In this document: piece by piece, positions 31,924 to 38,160 of the stretch
Numbering within the stretch: position 1 is the stretch's first letter
How the letters are laid out: the number at the start of each line of letters is the position of its first letter
NCBI GenBank assembly: GCA_017446095.1
Contig: JAFSRN010000014.1
Location: 1-38,160 of the forward strand
Length of the DNA stretch: 38,160 nt
Source: Eubacterium sp.
GTDB taxonomy: Bacteria > Bacillota > Clostridia > Oscillospirales > Acutalibacteraceae
Direction: 5' to 3'
Program-made: the position numbers and the translations under genes
Notes under the pieces: generated by a model
The model's database searches: none
Told to the model about the DNA's origin: nothing
The model's input: only the letters and a program-made list of their open reading frames with translations

Positions 31924-33531
31924 ATGATTAGTGCAAATAATATATCCGTTCAGTTTGGCGGCAGGTCGCTGTTTGAAAGGGTTAACGTTGCGTTTACCCC
32001 GGGCAACTGCTACGGCATCATCGGTGCCAACGGCGCAGGCAAGTCCACCTTTTTAAAGGTGCTGTCCGGCGACCTCGAACCCAGCAAGGGCGAAATTCAT
32101 ATTACACCGGGCGAGCGCCTTTCCGTGCTCAAGCAGGATCACTTTGCTTTTGACGAGTACGAGGTTGTTCGCACCGTGCTTATGGGCAATCCGCGCCTTA
32201 TCGAGATCATGGAGGAAAAGGACGCCCTTTATATGAAAGAGGACTTTTCCGAAGAGGACGGCATCCGCGCAGGCGAGCTTGAGGCTGAGTTTGCAGACCT
32301 CGACGGCTGGACTGCGGAGAGCGACGCAGAGTTTATGCTCAACAAGCTCGGCGTGTCCGACGAGTACCACTATCTTAAAATGGAAGAGCTTCCGTCCGAC
32401 CTCAAGGTTAAGGTGCTTCTTGCGCAGGCGCTGTTCGGCAATCCCGATATCCTGCTGCTCGACGAGCCTACAAACCACCTCGACCTCACGGCTATCTCGT
32501 GGCTTGAAAACTTTTTGCTCGACTTTCCGAACACGGTCATCGTTGTATCGCACGACCGTCACTTCTTAAATAAAGTCTGCACGCATATCTGCGACGTTGA
32601 CTACGGCAAAATCACGCTGTACACAGGTAACTACGACTTCTGGTTTGAGTACACCCAGATGCGTCAGCGCCAGCTACGCGACCAGAACAAGAAGAACGAG
32701 CAGAAGATTAAGGAACTGCAGGACTTCATCAACCGCTTTTCTGCAAACGCCGCAAAGAGCAAGCAGGCTACAAGCCGTAAAAAACAGCTTGACGCGCTTG
32801 AGATGATTGAAATGCCGGTAAGCTCACGCCGCTTCCCGTACGTTGACTTTAAGCCGGATCGCGAGTGCGGCAACGACCTGCTTCGCGTTGATCACCTTAC
32901 AAAAACTATCGGTGACCGCAAGGTGCTTGACGATATTTCGTTTGTTATCCATCCGCGCGAAAAGGTTGCTTTTGTCGGTTCCGACGTTGTGGCAAAGACC
33001 ACGCTGTTCAAGATTATTATGGGCGAAATGGAACCCGACGAGGGCTCATACAAATGGGGCGTAACGACTTCGCAGAGCTACTTCCCGTCCGACAACAGCG
33101 AATATTTTGATGGCGTTGAACTCAACCTCGTTGACTGGCTGCGCCAGTACACAACCGAGCAGCTTGAAGCCGACATCCGCGGCTGGCTCGGCAGGATGCT
33201 CTTCAGCGGTGACGAGGCGCTTAAGATGGCAAACGTCCTTTCGGGCGGCGAGCGCGTGCGCTGTATGCTGTGCAAAATGATGCTCTCGGGCGCTAATGTG
33301 CTTATCCTTGATGAGCCTACAAACCACCTTGACCTTGAGTCAATCACCGCGCTCAACAACGGACTTATCCGCTATCCCGAAACGGTGCTGTTCACCTCGC
33401 ACGACCACCAGTTTGTGCAGACCGTGGCAGACAGAATTATCGAAATCAGCGGCAACAATTACATCGACCGCAAGGGCTCATACGACGAATTCCTTTCCGT
33501 ATTTGACGAAGAGCAGCTGCGTAAATATTAA
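31924..33531 (+). CDS. ABC-F family ATPase, YkpA/YbiT type
   Basis: Soluble tandem ATPase of 535 residues; ABC-F proteins act on the ribosome and have no membrane partner. It follows B. subtilis YkpA closely from MISANNISVQFGGRSLFERVN onward. First ATPase: Walker A GANGAGKST, Walker B ILLLDEPTNHLDL, and the linker with KSKQATSRKKQLD. Second: Walker A is degenerate (GSDVVAKTT, with Ala before Lys), while the signature LSGGERVRCML and Walker B LILDEPTNHLDL are intact. The first signature is also off: ELPSDLKVKVLLAQ where LGGSEKVKVLLAQ is usual. The start has GGGAGG 8 bases upstream. A terminator follows at once. Confidence 0.92.
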   Translation: MISANNISVQFGGRSLFERVNVAFTPGNCYGIIGANGAGKSTFLKVLSGDLEPSKGEIHITPGERLSVLKQDHFAFDEYEVVRTVLMGNPRLIEIMEEKDALYMKEDFSEEDGIRAGELEAEFADLDGWTAESDAEFMLNKLGVSDEYHYLKMEELPSDLKVKVLLAQALFGNPDILLLDEPTNHLDLTAISWLENFLLDFPNTVIVVSHDRHFLNKVCTHICDVDYGKITLYTGNYDFWFEYTQMRQRQLRDQNKKNEQKIKELQDFINRFSANAAKSKQATSRKKQLDALEMIEMPVSSRRFPYVDFKPDRECGNDLLRVDHLTKTIGDRKVLDDISFVIHPREKVAFVGSDVVAKTTLFKIIMGEMEPDEGSYKWGVTTSQSYFPSDNSEYFDGVELNLVDWLRQYTTEQLEADIRGWLGRMLFSGDEALKMANVLSGGERVRCMLCKMMLSGANVLILDEPTNHLDLESITALNNGLIRYPETVLFTSHDHQFVQTVADRIIEISGNNYIDRKGSYDEFLSVFDEEQLRKY

Positions 33532-33553
33532 AAGACTCCGCAGGAGTCTTTTT
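33530..33553 (+). terminator. terminator of the ABC-F gene
   Basis: Stem AAAGACTCC / GGAGTCTTT with a GCA loop and T-run, starting at the stop codon. Confidence 0.88.
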
Positions 33554-33672
33554 GTTTTCGGTGTTCAGAGTTCAGTGTTCAGCTTGTTGGTGCTACGTAT
33601 GGCTATTATAAATAGGTATGGACGGAGTCCATCTTTAACTGAAAACCGAACACAGAAAACTGCAAACCAAAA
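33553..33672. repeat. heptamer-armed palindromic element, copy F
   Basis: Left arm of TTCAGTG/TTCGGTG units, right arm CTGAAAACCGAACAC. The core has GGCTATTATAAATAGGT then ATGGACGGAGTCCAT. It lies between the convergent ABC-F and patatin genes. Confidence 0.82.
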
Positions 33673-33706
33673 AGTAAGGGACTTATTTCATAAAGTCCCT
33701 TACTTT
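33671..33706 (-). terminator. terminator containing the end of the patatin gene
   Basis: Perfect 14-bp stem AAAGTAAGGGACTT / AAGTCCCTTACTTT. On the minus strand the first arm encodes the last sense codons (KVRDF) and the stop codon lies at the loop edge. Confidence 0.85.
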
Positions 33707-34525
33707 TTCAATATTCTTCAAGCCCTGCGTATATCCGAGCTGGTAGATTGCCTCGAGCTTTTCAGGGCTTTTTTCAAGCGCGTTGCAGTTCAGCGGAGTC
33801 AGCGGCTGAATCACAAGCAGTTTGCCCTCTGCTTCAAGCTTGTGTATTTCCTCAATCTGGTTGTTGTAAATGATGCTGCGGTTGATAATCGCGTCGCCAA
33901 TCAGCGGATAGGTGTTGGCAAACGGTTTTTTGAAGTTCCTGTTTGTCACGCGCTTAACGTAGCCCTTGTGCTGGGTGAGGATTGTAACCGCCTTTTCGCA
34001 GCCGTCCTCAAGCGCGCGCTTTGCCGGGATAGAATCCGCAAGTCCGCCGTCAAAATACAGTTCGCCGCCGATTTCCGTCCCCTTTGTTACGCCGGGCATA
34101 CTGCACGACGCGCGTATTTCAGGGCATTCGTTGCGCAGCGATTTCGGGTAAAAGTACTCCGCCTTGCCCGTTTTTGCGTTTGTTGCAACCACGCAGTAAA
34201 CCGCGTTCGATTTTTCAAATTCATCCTGGTCAAGCGGGAACAAGTCGTAGCTAAGTTCGCCGAACGTCCAGTCAAAATTGCAGTATTCGCCGCGTTCGCG
34301 CAGGTTGGTAAAGCTCATATACCTTTTGTCTTTTGCGGAAAACAGAATTACATCGTGCTGGCGCTTAATCGCTTTGCCGAGGTACGACGCACCGCAGCAG
34401 CTGCCCATGGACACGCCGATAACATAGGGGAATTCTATATCGTTTTCCATAAAAGCGTCAAGCACGCCTGCGGTGTAAATTCCGCGCGAGCCGCCGCCCT
34501 CAAGCACAAGTCCGCATTTGTACAT
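33683..34525 (-). CDS. Patatin-like phospholipase, YjjU type
   Basis: Predicted cytoplasmic acyl hydrolase of 280 residues acting on lipids; the substrate is not known. The Ser-Asp dyad is intact: oxyanion loop GGGSRG at 10-15, nucleophile S39 in GVSMGS, and D159 in YFDGGLADSIP. The C-terminal part (ILTQHKGYVKR, then NCNALEKSPEKLEAIYQLGYTQG) is typical of the bacterial YjjU branch rather than of plant patatins or ExoU. The ATG follows AGAAGAG at 9-10 bases. No signal peptide. It is followed by its own terminator. Confidence 0.92.
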   Translation of the reverse strand: MYKCGLVLEGGGSRGIYTAGVLDAFMENDIEFPYVIGVSMGSCCGASYLGKAIKRQHDVILFSAKDKRYMSFTNLRERGEYCNFDWTFGELSYDLFPLDQDEFEKSNAVYCVVATNAKTGKAEYFYPKSLRNECPEIRASCSMPGVTKGTEIGGELYFDGGLADSIPAKRALEDGCEKAVTILTQHKGYVKRVTNRNFKKPFANTYPLIGDAIINRSIIYNNQIEEIHKLEAEGKLLVIQPLTPLNCNALEKSPEKLEAIYQLGYTQGLKNIEKVRDFMK

Positions 34526-34553
34526 AAAACCATCTCTTCTCGTTTAAAAAATT

Positions 34554-34579
34554 GTAGGGAGGGCGTTTATTCCCTCCCG
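34554..34579. repeat. GTAGGG palindrome
   Basis: GTAGGGAGGGCG then GGGAGGG..CCCTCCC pairing, in the gap between the small membrane protein gene and the patatin gene. Confidence 0.7.
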
Positions 34580-34587
34580 ATAATTCA

Positions 34588-34824
34588 TTATTCAGCCTTT
34601 TTGTTTGCTTTTTTAGCCTTCTTTTCTTCTTTAGGTTCCTCTTCAGGTTCGTCCTTAACCTCTACAATTTCAAGGTCGTTGTTGCACTCAAAGAAGTCAT
34701 TGTCGTCAAAGTATTCAGGCTCGTCTTTGTCGGTGAGTTTTTTAACTGCATAGTAAGCTGCAGCAGCAAGTGCGCAAATAGCTGCGATAATTGCAATAAT
34801 TTTGCATATTTTCTTAAAAGTCAT
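34588..34824 (-). CDS. Small single-pass membrane protein with acidic-basic tail
   Basis: A 78-residue protein with one membrane segment about 6-27 (ICKIIAIIAAICALAAAAYYAV), then a very acidic stretch (DKDEPEYFDDNDFFECNNDLEIVEVKDEPEEEPKEE) and a lysine-rich end (KKAKKANKKAE). The ATG has a strong GGAGG 7 bases upstream, which supports a real gene. No family recognised. Clostridia often carry such small YtxH-like or uncharacterised proteins; a role cannot be given. Confidence 0.75.
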   Translation of the reverse strand: MTFKKICKIIAIIAAICALAAAAYYAVKKLTDKDEPEYFDDNDFFECNNDLEIVEVKDEPEEEPKEEKKAKKANKKAE

Positions 34825-34903
34825 AATATTTCCTCCACATAAAAACTTATATCATCTATATTATATAACATTTTATCATAAAGTCAAGAAGTTTTATGTA
34901 ATT

Positions 34904-34928
34904 GTAGGGGCGATTCACGAATAGCCCG
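34904..34928. repeat. GTAGGG palindrome
   Basis: GTAGGGGCGATTCACGAATAGCCCG, with one mismatch to the copies at 9549 and 14661. A solo heptamer-type arm (CCGAGAACCGAACACGG) follows to about 34960. Confidence 0.75.
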
Positions 34929-34962
34929 ATAACCGAGAACCGAACACGGAAAACCGCAAACA

Positions 34963-34988
34963 AAAAAAGCGACCGTCAGGTCGCTTTT
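34963..34988 (-). terminator. terminator of rpsT
   Basis: Stem AAAAGCGACC / GGTCGCTTTT with a 4-base loop; seven T follow on the minus strand. Confidence 0.9.
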
Positions 34989-34990
34989 AG

Positions 34991-35248
34991 TTACGCCTTA
35001 TTTGCCTTGTTTGCAAGATTACTCTTCTTTCTTGCAGCGCAGTTCTTGTGGATAAGGTTCTTGCTTGCAGCCTGGTCAATCTTCTTGATTGCGTCCTTTA
35101 CAAGTACGTCCTTATCTTCTGCATCGTTTTCAATAGCAGCGTTTGCCTTTTTGATAGCGGTCCTAAGAGCAGAGTTACGTGCCTTATTATTAGCAGCCTT
35201 CTTGGCATTAACCTTTACTCTCTTTTTTGCTGATTTGATATTAGCCAT
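34991..35248 (-). CDS. rpsT: 30S ribosomal protein S20
   Basis: Helical protein that binds the 5' domain of 16S rRNA. The 85-residue protein begins MANIKSAKKRVKVNAKKAANNKARNSALRTAIKKA, the standard S20 start, and ends with LIHKNCAARKKSNLANKANKA. The frame opens with GTG nine bases earlier, but AAGGAG lies 7 bases before the ATG at 35248, so I choose that. Single gene with its own terminator, divergent from gpr, which is the common arrangement in Clostridia. Confidence 0.98.
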   Translation of the reverse strand: MANIKSAKKRVKVNAKKAANNKARNSALRTAIKKANAAIENDAEDKDVLVKDAIKKIDQAASKNLIHKNCAARKKSNLANKANKA

Positions 35249-35401
35249 TTCTTTCACTCCTTTGCGAGTTGATGTTTATATTTGAGGTTGAACATATAAA
35301 TTAATGCTTATGTATAGTATCACAACTCAAAACAAAATGCAAGCATTTTTTTATTTTTGGGCATACTTTTATTGAAAATAATTGTTTAAGCGGTGATTTT
35401 T

Positions 35402-36214
35402 ATGGCAAATCGCAGCGATTTGGCTGTTGAAAGTTATGAGGAAGGCGGCAAAACGCGGCTGCGCGGCGTTGTTGTTAAAGAGGATGACGGCGTAACCACG
35501 GTTGACGTAATCAGCAACGAAGGCGCGGCGGCAATCGGCAAGCCGGTCGGCAGGTACATCACGCTTGAGGTAAATTCTTTTGTGTACGATACCGATATCT
35601 TTGACGGCAGGCTTGACGACTTTGCCGATATTCTGCGTGCACTTTTGCCGGAAAATGTAAATTCCGTGCTTGTGGCAGGACTTGGCAACGTCAACATTAC
35701 TGCGGACGCGCTCGGCGTGCGCACAGGTGAATATATTTTGCCCACGCGGCATATAATTAATGATTTAAAAAAGGCGTTCGGCACGGATAACATTATGTCC
35801 GTGGCGTCAGTCGCAACGGGTGTGCTGGGCGATACGGGTATCGAAACTGCGGAAATTATCAAGGGCGTTGCCGCACAGATTCAGCCGTCGTGCGTTATTG
35901 CGGTGGACGCGCTTGCAGCCGGCTCTGCAGACAGGCTCGGCACTACCGTTCAGTTTGCAAACACGGGCATAACGCCGGGCTCGGGCGTGGGCAACCACCG
36001 CCACGAAATTTCGGGCAAAACGCTTGGCGTGCCTGTGATTTCCGTTGGTATTCCCACCGTCGTGCTTGACAGCCGCCGCGGCGAAAACGCCTACGTCACC
36101 CCGCGTGAGATTGACCGCATTATCCAGCAGGGCGCAAAGCTTATCGGTATGGGCATCAACGTCACCCTGCAGCAAAACCTCACCGCGCAGGATATATACG
36201 CACTGGTAGGATAA
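35402..36214 (+). CDS. gpr: Germination protease (GPR)
   Basis: Aspartic-type endoprotease that degrades small acid-soluble spore proteins when the spore germinates; made as an inactive zymogen in the forespore. 270 residues. The N-terminus ANRSDLAVESYE matches the RTDLAxE start of the family. Further marks are LVAGLGNVNITADALGVRT, the VASVATGVLGDTGIET stretch, SCVIAVDALAAGS and TGITPGSGVGNHRHEISGKTLGVPVISVGIPTVV. ATG 35402 follows GGTGA by 5 bases, similar to spoVAE; the in-frame GTG at 35393 lies inside that ribosome site. It pairs with spoIIP downstream as in other spore-formers. GCATA upstream could be a forespore sigma -35, but no matching -10 is clear. Confidence 0.97.
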   Translation: MANRSDLAVESYEEGGKTRLRGVVVKEDDGVTTVDVISNEGAAAIGKPVGRYITLEVNSFVYDTDIFDGRLDDFADILRALLPENVNSVLVAGLGNVNITADALGVRTGEYILPTRHIINDLKKAFGTDNIMSVASVATGVLGDTGIETAEIIKGVAAQIQPSCVIAVDALAAGSADRLGTTVQFANTGITPGSGVGNHRHEISGKTLGVPVISVGIPTVVLDSRRGENAYVTPREIDRIIQQGAKLIGMGINVTLQQNLTAQDIYALVG

Positions 36215-36225
36215 CTGCGCGAACC

Positions 36226-36337
36226 GTAGGGGCGATTCACGAGATTCCCCTATTAGGGGAAATGTCACCATAGGTGACAAAAGGGTCTGGCGACCGCCCC
36301 AAGGTTCGCCCGCGGGTCAGTCGTGATTGACCCCTAC
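36226..36337. repeat. nested GTAGGG elements between gpr and spoIIP
   Basis: It begins GTAGGGGCGATTCACGA and ends in the inverse CCCCTAC. Inside lie GATTCCCC-TATTA-GGGGAA and TGTCACCATAGGTGACA, the same modules as in 14687-14828, here in the opposite orientation. Confidence 0.85.
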
Positions 36338-36363
36338 AAAACTGTAACCATTGTGGAGAATAT

Positions 36364-37491
36364 ATGAAAAAGCAACTATTTATAATGTTATTAAATACTA
36401 TTATATTATTCGGCTGCGCAGGCATCTGCCTTAATTTCCTGCCGCTTATTGCACCGCAGGCAGCAGCAGCTTCGGTTTCGCTCGTCAGTATCGCTTCGCC
36501 CGAGCAGCGCGCAAAAAAGCCAGAAATTTCATCTGATAAAACCAAGCCTGCGGAACAAACTACTAACACCCGAACCGACTCTGCGGTGATGAATGTAATA
36601 GGTTCAAAGGATAGCGATGACGGTTACGATATCACCAAAACGCCTTCCGACGTGCAGAAACTGATGCAAAAGGCAAAGGGGAAGTACACCAAAAAGAACG
36701 CAAGCGGCAAAACGAGTGAGGAACCTTATCAGGGCGGCGGTACGCTGATTAAGCACGGCAACGTGCAGATTCAAAGCAAAATCCCCGCATCCTTTTACAA
36801 GCCGGATATCAAAAAGCTGCTTGCCGAGGGTACTGACCTCAGGATTAAGAACAGGGAAAAACCGACTATTTTGATTTACCACTCGCACACCTCGGAGGCG
36901 TATGCGCTTGCCGATTCGGGTTATTATATAGTTTCCGACTCGAGCACCTCGGACAAATCGAGGAACGTCGTTCGGGTCGGAAACGAGCTCGCTGCCACGC
37001 TCAAAAAGGCTGGCTACAACGTGATTCACGATACCGCTACGCACGACACAAAGTACAACGACAGCTACAATAACTCGCGCAAAACGGTGGAAAAGTATCT
37101 TGAAAAATACCCGTCAATCGAAATCACAATCGACCTTCACCGCGACGACATTACATATTCCGACAAAACCAAGGTCAAGCCCACCGCTGTTGTAAACGGC
37201 AAAAAGGCGGCGCGTATGATGATTATTTCGGGCTGCGAATACGGCAGCGTGGCGAATTTCCCCGACTGGGAATACAACCTGCGCTTTAACGCCGCCGTGA
37301 TGAATCAGGTGAACTCAATGTATCCCGACCTGATGCGCCCGATTCTGTTTGCTGAGCGCAAGTATAATATGTTTGAAACGCATACGTCATTTTTGCTCGA
37401 GGTCGGCACCGATGCAAACACGCTTGACGAAGCGTGCTATTCCGCGCGCCTGTTCGGCACCGCCTTCGCAAAATACCTCGACACACTGTAG
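36364..37491 (+). CDS. spoIIP: Stage II sporulation protein P, peptidoglycan hydrolase
   Basis: Amidase and endopeptidase that works with SpoIID and SpoIIM to thin septal wall and drive engulfment of the forespore. The 375-residue protein has an N-terminal membrane anchor (FIMLLNTIILFGCAGICLNFL), a low-complexity linker to about 150, and the amidase_3-like catalytic domain with H173/H175 in ILIYHSHTSEAY, the HRD in IDLHRDDI, and E346 in FLLEVGTDANT. All catalytic residues are present. GGAGA precedes the ATG. The usual gpr-spoIIP pair is kept although a 112-base repeat cluster separates them. The stop codon TAG is the first part of a GTAGGG element. Confidence 0.96.
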   Translation: MKKQLFIMLLNTIILFGCAGICLNFLPLIAPQAAAASVSLVSIASPEQRAKKPEISSDKTKPAEQTTNTRTDSAVMNVIGSKDSDDGYDITKTPSDVQKLMQKAKGKYTKKNASGKTSEEPYQGGGTLIKHGNVQIQSKIPASFYKPDIKKLLAEGTDLRIKNREKPTILIYHSHTSEAYALADSGYYIVSDSSTSDKSRNVVRVGNELAATLKKAGYNVIHDTATHDTKYNDSYNNSRKTVEKYLEKYPSIEITIDLHRDDITYSDKTKVKPTAVVNGKKAARMMIISGCEYGSVANFPDWEYNLRFNAAVMNQVNSMYPDLMRPILFAERKYNMFETHTSFLLEVGTDANTLDEACYSARLFGTAFAKYLDTL

Positions 37492-37515
37492 GGCGCGATG
37501 CCTACGTCGCGCCGC
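37488..37515. repeat. GTAGGG palindrome at the end of spoIIP
   Basis: GTAGGGCGCGATGCC then TACGTCGCGCCGC: GGCGCGA pairs with TCGCGCC. It contains the spoIIP stop codon. Confidence 0.75.
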
Positions 37516-37544
37516 ATATATAATGAATAATATTAAGGAATAAT

Positions 37545-37766
37545 ATGAAGCAGTTTAAGATTCTCACTCTCGCAACTGTGGTATTCGCCGTTTGCATCGT
37601 TATTGCGTACCACAACACCGCCTCGCTCGGCTACGGCAGGGAACATCTTATCTATTACGACTTTGAAGGTGTGGAGGTTATGGGTGTTCGTGTGGAGTAC
37701 CAATATATAAAGGATAAAATTAATTATTTTAAAGATTTAATGCCGGACGATTATGTGGCTATATAA
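37545..37766 (+). CDS. Small membrane-anchored protein of unknown function
   Basis: A 73-residue product with one N-terminal hydrophobic segment (ILTLATVVFAVCIVIAY) and an extracellular part of about 48 residues (GYGREHLIYYDFEGVEVMGVRVEYQYIKDKINYFKDLMPDDYVAI). AAGGA lies 5 bases before the ATG. It follows spoIIP by 53 bases in the same direction and may be co-transcribed, which would suggest a sporulation link, but nothing in the sequence proves it. No family recognised. Confidence 0.6.
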   Translation: MKQFKILTLATVVFAVCIVIAYHNTASLGYGREHLIYYDFEGVEVMGVRVEYQYIKDKINYFKDLMPDDYVAI

Positions 37767-37925
37767 TGGTTACAATCCTGTAATAATTAGATGCAGCACA
37801 ACATATGGTGTATATTATAAGAACACCGCAGGCAAGTAAACTACATTTTGAAAAGATCAAAAAACGGAACACACGGCGGCGTGTTTAGAGTTGAAAAAAT
37901 TGCTCAAAAAAATTCAAAAAAAGCC

Positions 37926-37954
37926 TTGACTTTTGTTTTTTTATCTGTTATTAT
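37926..37954 (+). promoter_or_regulatory. strong promoter with UP-like element, probably of an rRNA operon
   Basis: TTGACT, 17-base spacer, TATTAT, preceded by A-rich runs (37896-37921) like an UP element. The DNA between 37767 and 37895 shows only a weak AACAC/GTGTT hairpin near 37868-37886. Confidence 0.65.
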
Positions 37955-38160
37955 TGTCAAGCCGTCGCGAGAGAGGGCTAAACCTCTTGCGGTTGTTTTT
38001 TTCAACCATTTTGCGATTGGCACAAGGACCTTGAAAATTAAACAACGACGAAAAGGAACCCGATTTAATTTTAAATTGAGTAACTGAACTCCGGCTCTTT
38101 TGTAATAAGAGCTAAACAGTAATGAATGACGACAGCGAAGAGCTGATCGGCTATTAAAAT
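37955..38160 (+). other. probable 5' leader of an rRNA operon
   Basis: No gene-like frame lies here. A hairpin CGC..AGAGG / CCTCT.GCG (about 37965-37992) is followed by GTTGTTTTTTT, then ACCTTGAAAATTAAACAACG, a string that resembles rRNA spacer regions of Clostridia, and a small GCTCTT / AAGAGC hairpin near 38093-38113. The 16S gene itself, if present, would begin beyond the window. The alternative is the leader of some other strongly expressed gene. Confidence 0.45.

Noticed and set aside
33296-34753. Long plus-strand frame of 485 codons across the ABC-F end and the patatin gene
   Set aside because: It is antisense to the patatin gene, which has intact catalytic motifs and a ribosome site; the frame has no ribosome site, and its product is low-quality, cysteine- and arginine-rich sequence.
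37848-38087. Plus-strand frame of 79 codons near the right end
   Set aside because: It spans a strong promoter, a hairpin and a T-run; composition and position fit an rRNA leader better than a protein.

Overview
The window looks like part of the chromosome of an endospore-forming, Gram-positive Firmicute, most likely a gut Clostridia of the Oscillospiraceae/Ruminococcus type. Five sporulation or germination genes (spoVAC, spoVAE, spoVT, gpr, spoIIP), strong AGGAGG-type ribosome sites, BspA-like and GLUG-repeat surface proteins, a dockerin-like tail and a sortase-type tail all point that way. The family placement is inference. I see no phage, plasmid, CRISPR or tRNA genes. I count about 35 protein genes.

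Layout. 1-6058: a gene end, spoVAC and spoVAE on the minus strand separated by an opposing ABC ATPase, then the glycolytic run pgk-tpiA-gpmI. 6059-13376: a secreted subtilase with a structured leader, spoVT, and two more secreted proteins. 13510-14506: the rpsF-ssb-rpsR operon. 14829-17477: an unknown membrane protein and a ClC exchanger. 17579-20701: ftsE-ftsX-M23 hydrolase, the cell-wall remodelling module. 20937-24957: rpe, a DUF4015-like membrane protein, a cadherin-like membrane protein and mgtE. 25284-30428: a DUF815 ATPase, response regulator, sensor kinase and HtrA protease, all minus strand, reading as an envelope-stress module. 30649-33531: ilvC and an ABC-F ATPase. 33683-35248: a patatin, a small membrane protein and rpsT. 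35402-37766: gpr, spoIIP and a small membrane protein. The window ends in what looks like an rRNA operon promoter and leader.

The genes are mostly housekeeping. The unusual part is the intergenic DNA, which holds several families of palindromic elements. One family has arms made of degenerate 7-base repeats that differ from copy to copy but stay complementary within each copy, around a conserved two-hairpin core; it fills every gap in the pgk-tpiA-gpmI-spoVAE run. A second family begins GTAGGG. In six genes the stop codon is a TAG lying exactly at the edge of one of these elements. A third element occurs twice and shows compensatory changes in a stem, and one copy lies inside a roughly 330-base inverted-repeat structure between mgtE and htrA.

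There are also two candidate structured RNAs: the leader of the subtilase gene, with its own promoter and a terminator just before the start codon, and a roughly 100-base minus-strand RNA downstream of spoVT. A hairpin also hides the spoVAE ribosome site. Ten sigma-A-like promoters with 15-17 base spacers can be read by eye.
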